DNA from: CAKMMH01 sp927798255
GTDB lineage: Bacteria > Bdellovibrionota_C > UBA2361 > CAKMMH01
Direction of reading: 5' to 3'
NCBI GenBank assembly: GCA_034180415.1
Contig: JAXFOK010000063.1
Coordinates: forward strand, 1-20,161
Length of the DNA: 20,161 nucleotides
The position numbers and the translations under genes are program-made. Shown piece by piece: positions 1 through 8,490 of the stretch. Every line of letters begins with the position of its first letter. Position 1 is the first letter of the stretch. The notes below the pieces were generated by a model. That model had not been told where the DNA came from. It did not search any database and saw only the letters and a list, made by a program, of their open reading frames with translations.

Positions 1-2968
1 ATTCCTTTGTTTCTTTTTCGTTTAAGTTTTCTTCTTTGATAATCTGATTTAACTCTTCCTCTTTTTTCTCGTTAAAAAACTTAACCCAATCTTTAGTAAT
101 ATCTTTTGAAATATTTACCTTATTTATAAACTCATTTATTAGGTCTTCCTTATATCGCAATTCAATAGATGACCTAATAGCAGAATAGATATCTTCTCTA
201 ATTTTATTTTTTGAATTTAAGTTATGTTCCTTATTGTACTTTTCAATTAAGCTTAAAATGTAATCAATATTTATCTCTATTTGCTTTACAAGCTCCATTT
301 CGAACTCAAGATCATCTGCAATACTATCTTTTTCCTGTTTTTCTCGCTTATCAATATATATGTCGTTATACATACCTAAGTATGTTTGAAAAACGCCATC
401 TTCTAATTTTTCCTTTTCATCTTCAAACTCTTCAAATGAAGTTAAGATATTATTTAGCTTTAAGATATGCCCTATTAGTTTTACAAAATCCTTTTTATTT
501 TTCTCCCCTATTATCTCCTCACCACACTCAAACCTTTCCTGTAACTCTTTTATGCTTTCAATATATCCCTTAAAATGCGCACCATCTTCTGAAAAACCAT
601 TTAAGTATTCTTTGTACGTTCTAAGAAGCACCACTTTACAAGCATCTTTATTTGCAAAAACAGATATTGCCTCATCTGTTTCTTTTTCTAAATTTCTAAA
701 ACAAACTATATTTCCATAAGATTTTATCGAGTTTAATATTCTGTTTGTTCTTGAAAATGCCTGAATAAGCCCGTGATATTTTAAATTTTTATCAACCCAA
801 AGAGTGTTAAGCGTTGTCGCGTCAAATCCTGTAAGAAACATATTTACAACAATTAGCAAATCGATTTCTCTATTTTTCATTCTTTGAGAAACATCTTTGT
901 AGTAGTTTTGAAATTTTTCTGAACTTGTATCATAAGATGTTTTAAACATTTTGTTGTAATCTTTTAGAGCATCATCTAAAAACTCTCTTGATGATTTATC
1001 AAGCCCTGATGTGCCTTCTAAATTTTCTTCATCTAAAAATCCCTCTTTGGATTCTTCATTTGCAAAATAACTGTAAATTGTCGCAACTTTTATTCTTTTA
1101 TCAGGGATAAGCTCCGCATTTTGTTTTTTAAATTCTAAATAATACGCTTTTGCGTCATCTATTGAAGAAACACACAAAATTGAATTAAACCCTCTTAGCG
1201 ATTTTGAAACAATAACGTCTTTGCTATCCTTTTTATGCCTGTTTTTTACTGCTTCCTCGACATTGCTTGTAATTTTATGAACATAACTTTCACTATGTCT
1301 TTTAGTCTGTATATCAAAATTTTCTAAAATATAATGAGTTATTTCTCTTATTCGTCTTGGGTCTGAAAGTGCTTGTCTCTCATCTGCCTTTGGAATTTTT
1401 ATTCTCTTATTTTCTTTTTTATCTTTTGATTTTATAGAATTAATAAACGACACCTTAAACTTTAAGACATTATTATCATTTATCGCATCAACAATAGTAT
1501 AAGTATGAAGGGGGAGCGTCTTATTTCCTTTCTCGTCAATTTCTCCGCCAAAAGTTTCAGCAGTTGTTTTTAAAAATAAATCTTTTTCAAAATTTATAAT
1601 CGGTGTGCCTGTGAAACCAAAGATATAATATTTTTTAAATGTTTTTATTATATCGTTATGCATCTTTCCAAAATGCGAGCGGTGACATTCATCAAAAATT
1701 ATAACAACTTCTTTCTTAAAAATTTCATTATCTAAATTTTTCTTATTTTCAATAAGACGGCTTAATTTTTGAATAGTTGTAATGATTATTTTATTATCTT
1801 TATTATTAAGTTGCTTTCTTAATTTTTCCGTTGAAGTGTTTGAGTTTGCACTATCCTTTTCAAACTTATCATATTCCTTTTGTGTTTGATAATCTAAATC
1901 CTTCCTATCTACTACAAAGAGTACCTTGTCAATAAATGGAAGATTAGTGCAAGCCCTAGCAGTTTTAAAAGAGGTAAGTGTTTTACCGCTTCCTGTTGTA
2001 TGCCAAATAAAACCGCCTGCGTTTATTGTGCCGTATTCTTTGTAGTTATGAGCCTTTATAATTTTATTTAAGATTTTTTCTGTTGCTACGATTTGATAAG
2101 GACGCATTACAAGAAGCTCTTCATTACTTGTAAAGATTGAGTATTTAGTAATCATATTTAATAGCGTTCTTTTATTAAGGAACGCATCAGCAAAAACCAT
2201 TAAATCAAGGACATTTTTATTATTTCTATCTGCAAAATATGAAGTAAACTCAAAGCTATTTCTTGATTTACTTTGATTTTTATTTGTTACTTTATCTTGA
2301 ACGCTGTTATATCTTGTAGTGTTTGCGTAATACTTAGTATGAACGCCATTTGAGATTATAAAAATTTGTATAAAATCAAAAAGTTTATAAGATACGTGAA
2401 AACTTTCATCTAAATATCTATCAATTTGATTAAAAGCTTCTCTTATTTTTACATCTTTCTTTTTAAGCTCAATATGAACAAGAGGTAGCCCGTTTATAAG
2501 AATTGTTACATCATATCTATTTTTATATTTTCCTCTGTCTTCTCGGTACTGATTTATAACTTGAAGTTTATTATTAGAGATATTTTTTTTATCAATAATT
2601 ATTAAATTTTTATCAAAGCTACTACATTTATAATAAACATTAGTTTCTTCTTGAATAAGTCTTGTTTTATCTTTTATTGAATTTTTCTTATCATCAGATA
2701 CGCAAAGAACATTTGTTAAAAAGTCGTTCCATTCGTTATCCTTAAATTTAACATTGTTTAAGTTTTCGATTTGAACTTTTAAATTTTTAATTAAATCGCT
2801 TTCTTCTTTAATGTCATCTCTATATTCGTATTCAAGGGATACAAGTTTATTTATAAATCTTTTTTCAAGCTCACTTTCTGTTTCGTAAGATTTATTTATT
2901 ACAGGCTTTTCGTATTTTGCAGCTATTGTAAACTCATCGTTTTCAGATATTAATTTAAATCCTGCCAT
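1..2968 (-). CDS. hsdR: Type I restriction enzyme R subunit, C-terminus cut by the window edge
   Basis: This is the motor and nuclease subunit of a type I restriction-modification complex (HsdR2M2S1), which translocates DNA using ATP and cuts unmodified DNA far from the recognition site. The frame is open from ATG 2968 to base 1, about 989 codons, so probably only the last part of a roughly 1000-1100 residue protein is missing. The N-terminal nuclease core shows a PD-(D/E)xK pattern (RYDVTILINGLPLVHIELKK, with the Asp and the E-x-K). The helicase motifs follow: Walker A as HTTGSGKT (near base 2000), DECH as the DEAD box (near 1690), and GFTGTP as motif III (near 1610). The start is supported by an AGGA Shine-Dalgarno at 2974-2977, which overlaps the hsdS stop codon. 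The hsdS stop is only 7 bp upstream, so the two are co-transcribed. No internal stop is seen. Family assignment is firm; activity depends on the damaged hsdS and on an hsdM not seen here. Confidence 0.95.
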   Translation of the reverse strand, partial: MAGFKLISENDEFTIAAKYEKPVINKSYETESELEKRFINKLVSLEYEYRDDIKEESDLIKNLKVQIENLNNVKFKDNEWNDFLTNVLCVSDDKKNSIKDKTRLIQEETNVYYKCSSFDKNLIIIDKKNISNNKLQVINQYREDRGKYKNRYDVTILINGLPLVHIELKKKDVKIREAFNQIDRYLDESFHVSYKLFDFIQIFIISNGVHTKYYANTTRYNSVQDKVTNKNQSKSRNSFEFTSYFADRNNKNVLDLMVFADAFLNKRTLLNMITKYSIFTSNEELLVMRPYQIVATEKILNKIIKAHNYKEYGTINAGGFIWHTTGSGKTLTSFKTARACTNLPFIDKVLFVVDRKDLDYQTQKEYDKFEKDSANSNTSTEKLRKQLNNKDNKIIITTIQKLSRLIENKKNLDNEIFKKEVVIIFDECHRSHFGKMHNDIIKTFKKYYIFGFTGTPIINFEKDLFLKTTAETFGGEIDEKGNKTLPLHTYTIVDAINDNNVLKFKVSFINSIKSKDKKENKRIKIPKADERQALSDPRRIREITHYILENFDIQTKRHSESYVHKITSNVEEAVKNRHKKDSKDVIVSKSLRGFNSILCVSSIDDAKAYYLEFKKQNAELIPDKRIKVATIYSYFANEESKEGFLDEENLEGTSGLDKSSREFLDDALKDYNKMFKTSYDTSSEKFQNYYKDVSQRMKNREIDLLIVVNMFLTGFDATTLNTLWVDKNLKYHGLIQAFSRTNRILNSIKSYGNIVCFRNLEKETDEAISVFANKDACKVVLLRTYKEYLNGFSEDGAHFKGYIESIKELQERFECGEEIIGEKNKKDFVKLIGHILKLNNILTSFEEFEDEKEKLEDGVFQTYLGMYNDIYIDKREKQEKDSIADDLEFEMELVKQIEINIDYILSLIEKYNKEHNLNSKNKIREDIYSAIRSSIELRYKEDLINEFINKVNISKDITKDWVKFFNEKKEEELNQIIKEENLNEKETKE

Positions 2969-3650
2969 ATAATTCCTATAATTTATTAAAGGTTAAAAGT
3001 TTATCTCTGTAATATTCATATTGCTTTTTCCTTGCTTCAATTTCAGCAGGAAGCCCAGAAGTTAAGTCTGCGCAAAGGGCGTTAAATCTATCTAGGATGG
3101 AGACGATTTTTTGCTGGGTGTGGAGAGATGGAATAGGAATGACCAGTGACTTTAATTTTTCCATATTTACCGATGGAAAATTTGAAATATTCGTATTTTC
3201 TTTACACCAATTATCAATTTTAAACATTAAATAATAAAAGTATTTTATATCCAACACACTTTTATAATCATCTTTTAACATTAGTGCTGTAAAACGCTGA
3301 TTAGCCAAAAATTTAACTTTAATTAATGCGTGCTCACCAATTGTTGCACTCGTTGCCAAAATTATAGTATCAGCTGGGAAAAGAAAACTGTTTTTAACCG
3401 CATTTTTTGTTATATGTTGTATTGAATCATTTAATACATTCCCATTAGCTCTTATATCTTCCATTCTAAACCAAGGTATAGTTCCATTTGTCCAAAAATC
3501 TTTATTGGCTTTTGATGGTGTATATCCATTTTTTAAAATAAATAATTCTTCCAACGTCCTATATTCTATCCTTTGTTTGTTAAGAGCGTTTTTTTCTGTG
3601 TTATCAAAAGTCAATAGTCTATCCCTATAAAACTCGTATTGTTTCTTTCT

Positions 3651-3674
3651 CGCCTCCAGCTCCGCCTCCAGCTC
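3651..3674 (-). repeat. 12-bp tandem repeat in the hsdS central spacer (TAEL-type)
   Basis: Two perfect copies of CGCCTCCAGCTC lie end to end, followed by a partial third. On the coding strand they encode the Glu-Ala-Glu-Leu part of LTAELEAELEARKKQ, between the two TRDs. In the EcoR124 family, two versus three copies of the equivalent TAEL unit change the spacing between the two half-sites recognised. Unit number here may do the same; that is inferred from the family. Confidence 0.8.
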
Positions 3675-4294
3675 CGCTGTCAGATTTGTAAATTTATCTA
3701 ATATCCGAACAATCTCTTCTTGGACAGGAAGAGGTGGAATGGGGATTTTTAAATCCAATACCTGTGTCATATCTGGATGTTTAACACCTGAACCACGATA
3801 ACAATTTGAAATAATATCATTTATAGATAATAAATAATAATAAATGTACTTTGTATTATAAAATCTCTTATCATATGTACTTGCTAAAATATTTCCGCTA
3901 TCAATAAATTCACCATTATAGTATTTAATATTTGCACTCCCTCCAGATGGTAAAGTTATGACCTCACCTTTATTTATTTGATTAGCTATTAAATCCTTAC
4001 TCGTAAATCCATCGAATTTACCTGTCGAAAGTAATTTTATATCTCCATTATTAACTTTAATTGATTTAAGTTTCCCAGCTGAAATATGGAAAATTTTAAT
4101 ACAATTTTTTGCTTATTATTTGAAACCCCATTAAATTTTTTATCCCATGAAGTAACTTCCCATAGGCTTTTATACTCGCAACCATTAGGACAATATTTCT
4201 TGATTAATTTTTGAAGAGAATCTTGAGAAGGGTGTGAAAAATTGGATTTTTCATTAACGCTAAATCGAGGCGTTAAATTTTTAGAATAGTGCTT

Positions 4295-4334
4295 GCCTGC
4301 TGCCTGCTGCCTGCTGCCTGCTGCCTGCTGCCTG
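4295..4334 (-). repeat. Heptanucleotide tandem repeat (GCCTGCT)5 plus GCCTG, inside the hsdS 5' coding region
   Basis: Five perfect GCCTGCT units run from 4295 to 4329, and a sixth starts at 4330 (GCCTG, then diverges). On the hsdS strand the unit is AGCAGGC, and three units encode the seven residues QQAAGSR. The tract lies 35 bp inside the gene from ATG 4369. Because 7 is not a multiple of 3, gain or loss of one unit shifts the frame, which is the classic arrangement of a phase-variable contingency locus. At the present copy number the ATG is in frame with TRD1. Confidence 0.9.
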
Positions 4335-4608
4335 TCTGTTCTTAAAAAGTTTTGCGTTTTACTGTTCATAGGTCAATACTTTTTAATAAAAATTCTTACA
4401 TTTTTTAATTTTTTACAAAGTTTTATCCCCTAATTTTCCTATAATTTTATATTTCTTTCAATATGCAAATATTTAAAAATTATAGTTTATTTATAATGTG
4501 TATAGCTTAAAACAAATATCTTTTAGTAATATAAAAAAAGACTATCTATAAATCATATCTTTCTATCTATTTTAAATATATTTATAAAAACTATTATTTT
4601 TTCCATTT

Positions 4609-4816
4609 TTATATAAAGCTTGCCATATATATAGGTATGTATACCATATTCTCTTCTTCAGTATATTCTCTATTACATATCACATAACTTTTTAAAATTC
4701 TTTTTTTGTATTTTTCATAAAATTTATCAAGTGATGAGTGTGTTTTATAACTTGATGATTTAAGGATACGCTGATTGATTTTAGAACATATTTCTTATTA
4801 GCAATTATATCTTAAT
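4609..4816 (-). pseudogene. Remnant of an AAA+ ATPase C-terminus (repeat copy 1)
   Basis: The minus strand carries about 60 codons that resemble the last segment of DUF4143-type ATPases. It runs through KSSSYKTHSSLDKFYEKYKK and ends in YIPIYMASFI followed by a natural TAA at 4609-4611. Upstream the frame meets two stops at once, so no body of the gene remains. The stretch 4608-4816 is almost identical (two differences seen) to 9257-9465, and the match ends abruptly at both sides. The family call rests on the terminal 'Y-P-L/I-Y-M' pattern and the KxH..L..F preceding it; it is a recognition by pattern. Confidence 0.6.
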
Positions 4817-4896
4817 TTTTAACAAAAAATACAAATTTATAATGAAAACAATTTGTTACTAAAATTTAGCTTGTTAGTTTTTTATAATTTGTTTCC

Positions 4897-5943
4897 TTAT
4901 TTTTTTATATACCTCACTCCTTTTCCTGTGCCAACTTTTCTAATTTGTCCACTTCTTATCATTTGCCCTAGCACAGCTTCAATGGTTGTTATACTTACAT
5001 CTGGAAGTATTTTTGAAACTTGTGCTTTTGAAATTGATGTTAAACTATTTAACACGACTGCTTCAACTCTTGCTTGCTTGGTAACTTTTTTATCTCCAAT
5101 AACTGCAAATCTTCTATCAAGTTCTTTGTAGCAAGAATAAAGTGTCACTAAAAATTCCATAATATAAGCGCTATAATCTTGCTTATTCTCATGCCAACCC
5201 TTTGATGATTCCATAAGTGCATCATAATAGTTTCCTTTTCTAAGATTTATCTGTTCTTCAAATGAGATATATTTTCCTGCATCAAAACCATTTTTATAAA
5301 GAAGTAGCAAAGATAACAATCTTGAAATTCTACCATTGCCATCCCTAAAAGGATGTATGCAAAGAAAATCTAAAATGACACAAGGGATTAGCAAAAGCTG
5401 ATTTATGTTTGGATTATCTCTCGCATCTAAATAAGCTAATTCTAATTGTTCCATTTCATCTTTAGTATCTAAGGCAGATGTAGGATGAAATCTAAATTTT
5501 CTTCTTCCTGTTTTATCTTCCTCAATAATATCATTATCAACTTCTTTATATACTCCCCCATAAGAATATCCTGCGATATTCATCATAATTTTATGTAATC
5601 TTAAAATATCAGATTGACGAAAATCCATATTATTATATTCTGTATGAATTTCATTAAGAGCATCTCTATATCCTGCAATTTCTTTTTCACTGTGATTTAA
5701 TGGAGTGCTATCTTGATTTACAATTTCTCTAATTCTTTCATCTGTTGTAACAATCCCTTCTATTTCATTTGAACTTTTTACAGATTGAACTTTTGCAATA
5801 GCTTGAAGCTCTGCAAAGGCATCGACAAACTTTGCCTTGCGTTCTCTCGACAAATCACCATGCCTATATATATCTATTGAAATATTTAATAATTTGGCAG
5901 GTAATAATCCATTTTGTAAAAAAGAGTAATCAAATTTGTGCAT
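4897..5943 (-). CDS. Fic/DOC family protein, class II (auto-inhibited), with C-terminal winged helix
   Basis: Fic proteins transfer AMP (or related groups) from a nucleotide to hydroxyl side chains of target proteins. The active-site motif HPFRDGNGRISRLL is complete, including the catalytic His and the phosphate-binding GNGR. N-terminal to it, SSNEIEG matches the class II inhibitory helix motif (S/T-x-x-x-E-G/N), whose Glu blocks the nucleotide gamma-phosphate, so the enzyme should be self-restrained. The last 60 residues look like a winged-helix DNA-binding domain, as in many 348-370 residue 'Fic family' proteins with an N-terminal Fic_N segment. I start it at ATG 5943, because GGAGA sits 8 bases upstream (5951-5955) and a promoter lies between it and the longer ATG at 5997; the protein is then 348 residues. 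No partner gene is adjacent, and it seems to be transcribed alone. It could be a stand-alone regulator or a stray toxin-like gene; the target is unknown. Confidence 0.9.
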   Translation of the reverse strand: MHKFDYSFLQNGLLPAKLLNISIDIYRHGDLSRERKAKFVDAFAELQAIAKVQSVKSSNEIEGIVTTDERIREIVNQDSTPLNHSEKEIAGYRDALNEIHTEYNNMDFRQSDILRLHKIMMNIAGYSYGGVYKEVDNDIIEEDKTGRRKFRFHPTSALDTKDEMEQLELAYLDARDNPNINQLLLIPCVILDFLCIHPFRDGNGRISRLLSLLLLYKNGFDAGKYISFEEQINLRKGNYYDALMESSKGWHENKQDYSAYIMEFLVTLYSCYKELDRRFAVIGDKKVTKQARVEAVVLNSLTSISKAQVSKILPDVSITTIEAVLGQMIRSGQIRKVGTGKGVRYIKK

Positions 5944-5968
5944 AAAGCCATCTCCATTCATGAATAAA

Positions 5969-5997
5969 AATATATTATTCTTTATGCATAAAAGCAA
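5969..5997 (-). promoter_or_regulatory. Candidate sigma-70 promoter of the Fic gene
   Basis: On the minus strand TTGCTT (5992-5997) and TATATT (5969-5974) are separated by 17 bp, placing transcription start about 20 bases before ATG 5943. The region is AT-rich, so chance matches are easy. The fit with the Shine-Dalgarno and start codon makes it plausible. Confidence 0.4.
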
Positions 5998-6324
5998 CTT
6001 TTACTGCATATACAATAACACTTTTTTATTCATATAAAATAAATATTATACATAAAAATTATATATAATTTATGCAATAAAAAAAATAATATGTTGATTT
6101 TACAATATAATTTTATTTAAGATTTTAAAGTAATAAAATTTGTTTCATTTAGCTTTTATATAAACTTACCAAAGACGTTGGACAACTTTTAGATACTACG
6201 ATATGGTCAGGATGACATTCGCACATATTATGATAGGACAAAATGAACAACTTACCTAAAAGCCTCCTATTTTTTACTATTTTTCCAAAAATCCGTGCAT
6301 TTATATTCAAAGTAAAACTTCACA
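5998..6324. other. AT-rich intergenic stretch, no gene recognised
   Basis: No coding region or RNA gene is recognised. Positions 6170-6280 are visibly less AT-rich than their surroundings and contain AGGAGG on the minus strand (6265-6271 region), but short reading frames on either strand are broken by stops. This is probably another gene scrap. Confidence 0.5.
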
Positions 6325-6860
6325 TTAAAAATTTAAGCTATCATTATTTAACAAAAAATCTAATATTCCCATAACAACTATTCCTTCTTCTGTTTGCCAC
6401 ATTTTAATATTATCTTTTACTATAATTATTTTTTTAAAACTATCATTTATATTAATAAGAGATCTTGATTCCTGTTTCGTTTTTTCTTTTATAGCTAAAT
6501 TAAGAGAGGATTGTATATAAATCTTTTTATTTCCTTTATTACATATGAAATCTACTTCTGTTCATATGCGCTTATCTTTTTCTCTTACTTCCACCATTCC
6601 GACATCCACATTGTAACCTCTAAATAATAATTCATTAAAAATCATATTTTCCATAAGATAACTTTCTTCTTGTTGTCTAAAATTAAGCCTTACATTACGC
6701 AAACCTAAATCTGCAAAATAGTATTTCTGTGGGGTGCTAATATATTTTCTTCCCTTAACATCATATCTTTGCGCTTTTGTAATAATAAATGCATCTTCTA
6801 AAAACTTAATATAATTATTAACAGTATTAATAGATAACTCTTTTTCATAAAAATGGTACC
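6325..6860 (-). pseudogene. C-terminal part of a DUF4143 AAA+ ATPase, decayed
   Basis: The minus strand reads through the typical second half of AAA_14/DUF4143 ATPases: VNNYIKFLEDAFIITKAQRY (winged-helix end), KYYFADLGLRNVRLNF, MENMIFNELLFRGYNVDVG, then the restriction-endonuclease-like EVDFICNKGNKKIYIQ, and a C-terminal GILDFLLN before TAA at 6325-6327. An in-frame TGA (6562-6564) interrupts it just before EVDF. The whole N-terminal ATPase half, with the Walker motifs, is absent: upstream of about 6860 the frame dissolves within 130 bp of the next gene. It is related to, but clearly different from, the intact ATPase at 11268-12530. It has no possible ATPase function as it stands. Confidence 0.82.
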
Positions 6861-6991
6861 TTTTTAAAATTTAAGCACTTTGCAAAGCTCCATTACGCCT
6901 ATCTTGCTTATCATGCTTATAATCGGAACAACGGAAATATTTTTTTAGAGTTTGCCAATTTATTAAAAAGCTGCTAAAACAACGCTTTAGC

Positions 6992-8422
6992 TCAGAATAA
7001 ATCATCTAAAGTTATAACATTTGTAAAAGCCGAGCTATATTCATTATATTTTAATCCAAAAGTTGTAATAAGTGTTGTGTGAATTGAGCGTTTTTTAGAA
7101 ACCATCTCTCTTATTTTCTCGGGTCTACTTAATAATATTTTATAGTAATCTTTATTAACTAAAAATTCTTCGCTTGTAAATTTAATCTCACATATATTTA
7201 TGACATTGTCGTTTCTTTCTATAATAAGGTCTATTTGGAATCCTTGAGTATCATCACCTTTTTTAATATATGCACTATGTGTTGTTAATACCCCGCTAAT
7301 TCCAAGTGCTTTTTTAATTTGATTGATATGATTAAAGCAAACTAACTCAAATGCAAACCCTCTCCATGAAATAACACTTTGAGATTCTTGTTTACTCTGC
7401 CAATATTCCTCATTTCTACCTTCTTGATTTTTAACAAAATGAAGTGCGTAAATACAAAAAGGGTCGATAAGTTTGTAATGAGTTTCTCTCGTATTAGCCC
7501 CAAATGGAACATACTTTATAATAAAATCACTCTCGATTAATACTCTTAAAGCTTCTGAAAAAGTGCCTCCATCTATAATACCAAGTTCTTCAAGTATTTC
7601 CTTTTTAGTATATCCAATACTACGTGTATATAAAAATTCGATTATTGATTTCATATATTCAGAATTAGAAAAAATCGAAGAAAATAATCTATTATACTCA
7701 TCTTTTAATTTAGCATTCCTTATATAAAAGAGATTATCAATATTTTGAGCTAGACTTAAATTTTTTTCAAAATATCCAAGATAATAAGGTATTCCTCCCA
7801 ACATCATATAACTTTGCACAATATCATACCGTGGCAATCTAATATCTAAAGACCTAAAATATTTTTCACATTCTTTAAGTGTAAAAGGGTTAAGTTTTAT
7901 TTCATAAGTTACCCTCCCATACAATCCACCATGATTATTAATTAATTTACCTTGAATCCAAGAACTTGCACTTCCACACACTATAAGCATAATATTATGA
8001 CGAGATGCACACCAATTATTCCAAAATCCTTCAAGAGCTGTAATAAAACCAGATTTTGGGGTATCTAACCAAGGAAGTTCATCAATAAAAATAACTTGTC
8101 TTTCACCATTATCTTTTTCTTGTAAAAACATTTCTAGCATAAAAAATGCTTCAAGCCAGCTAGTAGGTCTGTGGCTTTTTTTCATTCCGTGCTGTAAGAG
8201 TGAATAATAAAATTGTTCTAGTTGGCTTTTTAACAAACTCTTTGATTTTGTTTCCTCTATAGGAGAGAGTCCCGCGTGATGAAAAGTAATCTTATTTTGA
8301 AAAGTTTCGTTAATAAGGTATGTTTTTCCAACTCTTATTCTTCCATATACTGCGATAAACTGAGCTTTATTGCTATTATATAAATCCAAGAGCTCCTTAA
8401 CTTCTTTTTCGCGTCCTATCAT
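6992..8422 (-). CDS. DUF234-type AAA+ ATPase with C-terminal PD-(D/E)xK-like domain
   Basis: This is an intact 476-residue member of the archaeal/bacterial ATPase family with DUF234, a group often found near mobile or defence DNA and with no settled biochemical role. Walker A is GRIRVGKT at residues 27-34; the family usually has Arg where Ile29 stands. Walker B is VIFIDE at 110-115, followed by LPW. A sensor-like VCGSASSW lies near 150. A helical winged-helix region (about 250-310) follows. The C-terminal DUF234 segment contains ID...E-x-K (Asp398, Glu412, Lys414), the signature of a PD-(D/E)xK nuclease fold. ATG 8422 has AAGG 7 bases upstream. It ends in TGA, showing that TGA is a normal stop here. 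It is flanked by decayed relatives and reads alone, with a candidate promoter and a dyad just upstream. Confidence 0.9.
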   Translation of the reverse strand: MIGREKEVKELLDLYNSNKAQFIAVYGRIRVGKTYLINETFQNKITFHHAGLSPIEETKSKSLLKSQLEQFYYSLLQHGMKKSHRPTSWLEAFFMLEMFLQEKDNGERQVIFIDELPWLDTPKSGFITALEGFWNNWCASRHNIMLIVCGSASSWIQGKLINNHGGLYGRVTYEIKLNPFTLKECEKYFRSLDIRLPRYDIVQSYMMLGGIPYYLGYFEKNLSLAQNIDNLFYIRNAKLKDEYNRLFSSIFSNSEYMKSIIEFLYTRSIGYTKKEILEELGIIDGGTFSEALRVLIESDFIIKYVPFGANTRETHYKLIDPFCIYALHFVKNQEGRNEEYWQSKQESQSVISWRGFAFELVCFNHINQIKKALGISGVLTTHSAYIKKGDDTQGFQIDLIIERNDNVINICEIKFTSEEFLVNKDYYKILLSRPEKIREMVSKKRSIHTTLITTFGLKYNEYSSAFTNVITLDDLF

Positions 8423-8442
8423 ACAAAAACCTTATCATAATC

Positions 8443-8475
8443 AGCGGAATTATGATATTTTTTACCAATTCCGCT
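8443..8475. promoter_or_regulatory. 9-bp dyad between promoter and start of the DUF234 ATPase
   Basis: AGCGGAATT (8443-8451) and AATTCCGCT (8467-8475) are perfect inverted arms with a 15-base loop, in the untranslated leader of the gene starting at 8422. It could be an operator or an mRNA hairpin. No T-run follows it on the minus strand, so it is not a typical terminator. Confidence 0.45.
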
Positions 8476-8490
8476 CTTTATCTCATGGTT

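Larger units (their letters stand above)
2976..4369 (-). pseudogene. hsdS: Type I restriction specificity subunit, frameshifted (possibly phase-variable)
   Basis: HsdS selects the DNA target of a type I restriction-modification enzyme through two target-recognition domains (TRDs) separated by conserved helices. TRD1 spans about 3740-4260. The first conserved helix region is at about 3600-3730 (ending in ARKKQYEFYRDRLL), TRD2 at about 3110-3590 (with IPWFRMEDIR), and the final helix region at about 2985-3110 (ending in ARKKQYEYYRDKLL). The two-TRD, two-helix layout is therefore complete. The reading frame is broken once: the N-terminal frame runs 4369-4112 and then continues only in another frame (reading CIKIFHISAGKL onward) from about 4100. 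One extra base in the six-A run (six T on the plus strand, 4105-4110) would restore it. ATG 4369 has no convincing Shine-Dalgarno. The first 25 codons contain a heptanucleotide repeat tract. A sequencing error in the A-run cannot be excluded, which would make this a functional gene of about 465 residues. Confidence 0.88.

Noticed and set aside
211..573. Plus-strand open frame of 120 codons
   Set aside because: It lies opposite hsdR, whose motifs and frame are clear, and its composition is that of an antisense shadow. The same applies to plus-strand frames at 4853-5131, 13646-13918, 14330-14536, 16675-16989 and 19097-19324.
5943..5997. Upstream ATG 5997 as the Fic start
   Set aside because: The extra 18 residues are not Fic-like, overlap the best promoter hexamers, and lack a Shine-Dalgarno, while ATG 5943 has GGAGA at the right distance.
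6170..6280. Possible structured RNA or riboswitch in a less AT-rich patch
   Set aside because: I could not find a consistent set of paired arms or a known motif. It may be a gene scrap, but no family is recognisable.
6562..6564. TGA read as tryptophan (alternative genetic code)
   Set aside because: The intact DUF234 ATPase ends at TGA exactly where the family ends, intact genes use TGG for Trp, and the pseudogenes also contain TAA and TAG. Simple decay explains the TGA codons.
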